Assembly: GCF_000208925.1 (NCBI RefSeq) | Contig: NW_001915265.1 | Span: 1 to 11,424, forward strand | DNA length: 11,424 nucleotides | Source of the DNA: Entamoeba histolytica HM-1:IMSS | Lineage: Eukaryota; Evosea; Mastigamoebida; Endamoebidae | Reading direction: 5' to 3' | Shown: positions 9,237 through 11,424 of the stretch, in pieces | Layout of the letters: every line of letters starts with the position of its first letter | Position numbering within the stretch: position 1 is the stretch's first letter | Notes under the pieces: model-generated | Database searches by the model: none | Told to the model about the DNA's origin: nothing | What the model saw: the letters and a program-made list of their open reading frames with translations, nothing else | Position numbers and translations under genes: made by a program

Positions 9237-10160
9237 AATTCAAGTATAATGAGAATAAGTAACTGGAAAGCACCAGGAATAGACACTATATATGGGTATT
9301 ATTGGAAAAGGATGTCATCATCAAGAGAAATCATTCTCAATATCTTTAATGAATGGTTAAACTTCATTCAAAACATCAAATGAGACATGGTAAGTGGATG
9401 AACTTTATTAATCCACAATTTGATAGGAATGATGTCACTAATTATTGTCATATCAGTTGTACAAATGTAATTATGAAAGTATTTACCTCAATATTAAAAG
9501 AAAATATTCACAGAAGACTTAACATGAATAATGAATCATTGAAAATTAGTAATAATCAATTGGGATGTAAGTTGCAGTCTTTAGCTGCTAAAGAAGGAAT
9601 AATTAATAGTTATATGATAAAGCAGCAGAAAGAAGAGAAATACCCAAAATATGTGGAGTCATATTATGACATTAAGAAAGCATATGACACAGTAAACCAC
9701 GAATGGGTAATTGAATCATTAAAATATTTTAATGTAGAGGGTGTCATCATTGACATTATTGAAAGTATGCTGACTAGATGGAAGATATTCATCGGTTATA
9801 AATTTAATGAATATCTAGGTAGTATTAAATTAAATAGATGAATTTTACAAGGTGATTCATTATCAAATCTACTATTCATCATACAGATGAATGTAATTTC
9901 TCAAATCATCGAAGAGAAATTCCCAAAAGCAAATCACACGTTATTTATGGATGATTTGAGAATAATGACAGAAAATAGTGAAGAAATGGGAATAATCCAC
10001 AATGAAATTAAAGAAATAATAAGTGGAATAGGGATGGAAATGAATGAGAAAAAGTCAGGAATGGTATTAAAAAACATTAAGAAAATACCAAATGGAATGC
10101 AAAACATCCCCGTAGTTGAATGTGGTGATTTGTATAAATATTTAGGAATATGGCAGTCCG
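9237..10160 (+). other. Reverse transcriptase core, copy B
   Basis: Motifs in order: KAPG (9267-9278), FNEWLN, a GRT-like site with TGA 9399 where copy A has Arg, NYCHISC (family NYRPITC with Arg-to-Cys and Pro-to-His changes), NQLGCK near 9557, motif A YYDIKKAYDT (Asp codon 9668), VNHEW, then TGA 9839 followed by ILQGDSLS, and FMDDLRIMT with paired Asp codons at 9950-9955, and KYLGIW at about 10136. Both palm catalytic positions are retained. The order and spacing match R2/R4-like polymerases rather than retroviral or group II intron enzymes. Confidence 0.88.
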
Positions 10161-10699
10161 ATGAAATTGATGACACCTTCAATTGTAAAACTATCAAAGA
10201 AAAAATGAATCAAAAGATGGAAGAAATAAACAGTGATGAAAGTAGTAATAGAAGATATATTACTAGAATAAACACTGAAGTAATCCCTATCTTCAGATAT
10301 TCAGCATCAGTTGTAAATTGGAAAATCACTGACCTAGATAAAATTGATTTGGAGATAAGAAAATATTTAAGAAAGGCAAAATACATTGGTGAAACTCCAA
10401 AGATAGGTTATATGTCATTATATAAGAAATGGGTGAAGGATTAATAAATATAAGGGACGAATATGTTATTGAATTAATTAGAACAGTGATGTACTACTGT
10501 ACCAGAGAAAGTGAAATAGGAAATAACATATTAGATAGATGGTACAGTAAGAAATGAATATTGAATAGAATTAAAAAACATTAATTCATAAAATAAATGA
10601 AACAAAAATAGAAGAAATAATAAATGAATTTATTGAAAAGAAAAAAGAAAAAGAAGTAGTAGTAGAAATAAAAAAATTATTGACAAATACATCAAAAAA

Positions 10700-11375
10700 T
10701 GGAAGTGTCATCAAATTAGTGGACACTTCAGAAGATGGTTTGAGTCAAAAGGAGTAGATAAAACTACTACAGTGAAAGCATGGAAATCAATCAATATTAA
10801 AAAGAATGTATTTCTCCAAGTAACTAAAATGCAAGATGGTGCAATATTTTGTGGGTATAGAAAATCAAAAATAATGAAAAATGAAAGATTGAAATACTGC
10901 CCACTATGTAAAGATAAGATAGCCACAATAGAACACATTTTACTATCTTGTATTGGTCATAAAAAATCACAAATAGAAAAACATGACCATATAGGCATAA
11001 TAATATGGGAGGGATTAATAAGAAAATACACTGGAAATAAACAATATAAAAAACCTCCATATGAAACAGTGTTCCAATATAAAGACATCACAATGATATG
11101 GAACAAACAAATAATGCCTAAAAGTGAATGATAATATCACAAAATACCAGACATATACGTATTAGATAAAAAGAACAAAACTGGTTTATTATTTGATATG
11201 ACTAATGTTGAATATCACAATATTAATTGAGTGTAAATGAAGAAAAGAAATAAGTATAAGGAATTAAAGAATAGGCTAATGAAAATAGAAAAATTAAAAG
11301 ATTTCAGAATAATTCCAGTAGTAATCTCAATCGGCAACGAAAAAAAGCAAATAATTGAAAAAGAAGAGAATGAAT
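10700..11375 (+). other. CCHC finger and PD-X14-D endonuclease, copy B
   Basis: The frame-2 linker from Trp 10700 leads through KAWKSINIKKNVF (10778-10816) to a complete C-X2-C-X8-H-X4-C finger (Cys 10898, 10907, His 10934, Cys 10949), then KHDHIG. After TGA 11129 and TAA 11132 the same frame continues with IPDIYVLDKK (PD at 11147-11152) and, 14 residues later, LLFD (Asp 11195), which fits the PDX12-14D signature of R2/R4-type nucleases. NKYKELKNRL and FRIIPVVISIG follow, interrupted by TGA 11228 and TAA 11234. This is the strongest evidence for assigning the family. Confidence 0.82.
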
Positions 11376-11424
11376 GATATAAAAGAATAAAAAGAAAGTA
11401 AGAAGTAGAATATGATGAAGAAAC

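Larger units (their letters stand above)
6841..11424 (+). mobile_element. LINE-type retrotransposon, copy B (degenerate, right end outside window)
   Basis: Second copy of the same restriction-like-endonuclease LINE family, on the same strand and in the same order as copy A: Asn/Arg-rich head, long coiled coil, helical ORF2 leader, pre-RT region, RT, thumb, CCHC finger, PD-X14-D endonuclease. It is better preserved than A, and its RT palm and finger run through only one stop (TGA 9839) from about 9420 to 10434. Judged by copy A, its ORF2 should end roughly 75 bases past the right edge. The left end is approximate. The two copies are too diverged to be a recent duplication. Confidence 0.82.
8342..11424 (+). 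pseudogene. Copy B ORF2: reverse transcriptase-endonuclease (broken, 3' partial)
   Basis: Starts after TAA 8339 with INWLNKKLYKKLRW (8342 on), homologous to the copy A leader, to TAG 8528. Frame 1 (8551-8796) has INYYWKRKEADR, matching INYYYNKKK of copy A. Frame 2 (about 8840-9106) is the Lys-rich pre-RT region, then YWKC before a shift to frame 3 at 9114. That block carries NWKAPGID and FNEWLN and ends at TGA 9381. Frame 2 then runs from about 9420 through the palm to 10434 with one TGA (9839). A shift gives GEGLINIRDEYV in frame 1 to TGA 10555, a helical piece in frame 3 (10584 on), and frame 2 again from about 10679 through the finger to TGA-TAA at 11129-11134, then the endonuclease. Four or more frameshifts make it non-coding as it stands. 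Confidence 0.82.

Noticed and set aside
1..11424. CRISPR array, tRNA, rRNA, or LTRs
   Set aside because: No regularly spaced direct repeats, cloverleaf-like or GC-rich structured segment, or matching long terminal repeats were seen on reading through.
826..11424. Ciliate-type code (TAA/TAG as Gln) as the explanation for the broken frames
   Set aside because: Some TAAs do fall at Gln positions, but others fall at Tyr or His, the palm of copy B is broken by TGA rather than TAA, and several true frameshifts remain under any code.

Overview
This window is extremely A+T-rich (about four-fifths by eye). It has no bacterial-style gene packing, ribosome-binding sites or operons, and it looks like a repeat-rich stretch of an AT-rich eukaryotic nuclear genome, probably a unicellular protist. 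Two homologies support that: a LINE-type (non-LTR) retrotransposon family with an R2/R4-like restriction-like endonuclease, and a decayed AIG1/IAN (GIMAP-like) GTPase. From memory, both kinds of sequence are compatible with a parabasalid (trichomonad) or Entamoeba. I cannot decide the organism from sequence alone. Nothing here appears to be an intact protein-coding gene.

Layout. 1-825 is low-complexity AT-rich DNA with no supported gene. 826-1830 (+) is a relic of an AIG1-family GTPase, readable only by moving between three frames and across several stops. 1831-2240 is again featureless. 2241-about 6700 (+) is retroelement copy A: an ORF1-like region (Asn/His/Arg-rich head, then coiled coil), then a reverse transcriptase, a CCHC finger and a PD..D endonuclease. 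6606-6840 is a T/pyrimidine-rich spacer that may include A's 3' tail. 6841-11424 (+) is copy B of the same family, same order and strand, running off the right edge just before its expected end.

Copies A and B are clearly homologous but diverged. Equivalent landmarks lie about 4.9 kb apart (ORF1 stop 3358/8319, RT motif A Asp 4736/9668, endonuclease PD-site 6254/11147), so they are head-to-tail neighbours of one family. Decay is uneven. B keeps KAPG, the motif A Asp, QGD, the xMDD box, a full CCHC finger and PD-X14-D. A keeps the motif A Asp and YMDD, but has lost KAPG, the first finger Cys and the endonuclease PD, and reads QCD for QGD.

How the parts would work together if intact (family knowledge): the basic, coiled-coil ORF1 protein packages element RNA, and the ORF2 protein nicks target DNA with its endonuclease and reverse-transcribes the RNA from the nick. 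The most interesting points are an in-frame TGA at the identical codon just before the (Q)GD motif in both copies, the repeated appearance of TGA where family Gly or Trp is expected (also in the unrelated GTPase relic), and the GTPase relic itself.
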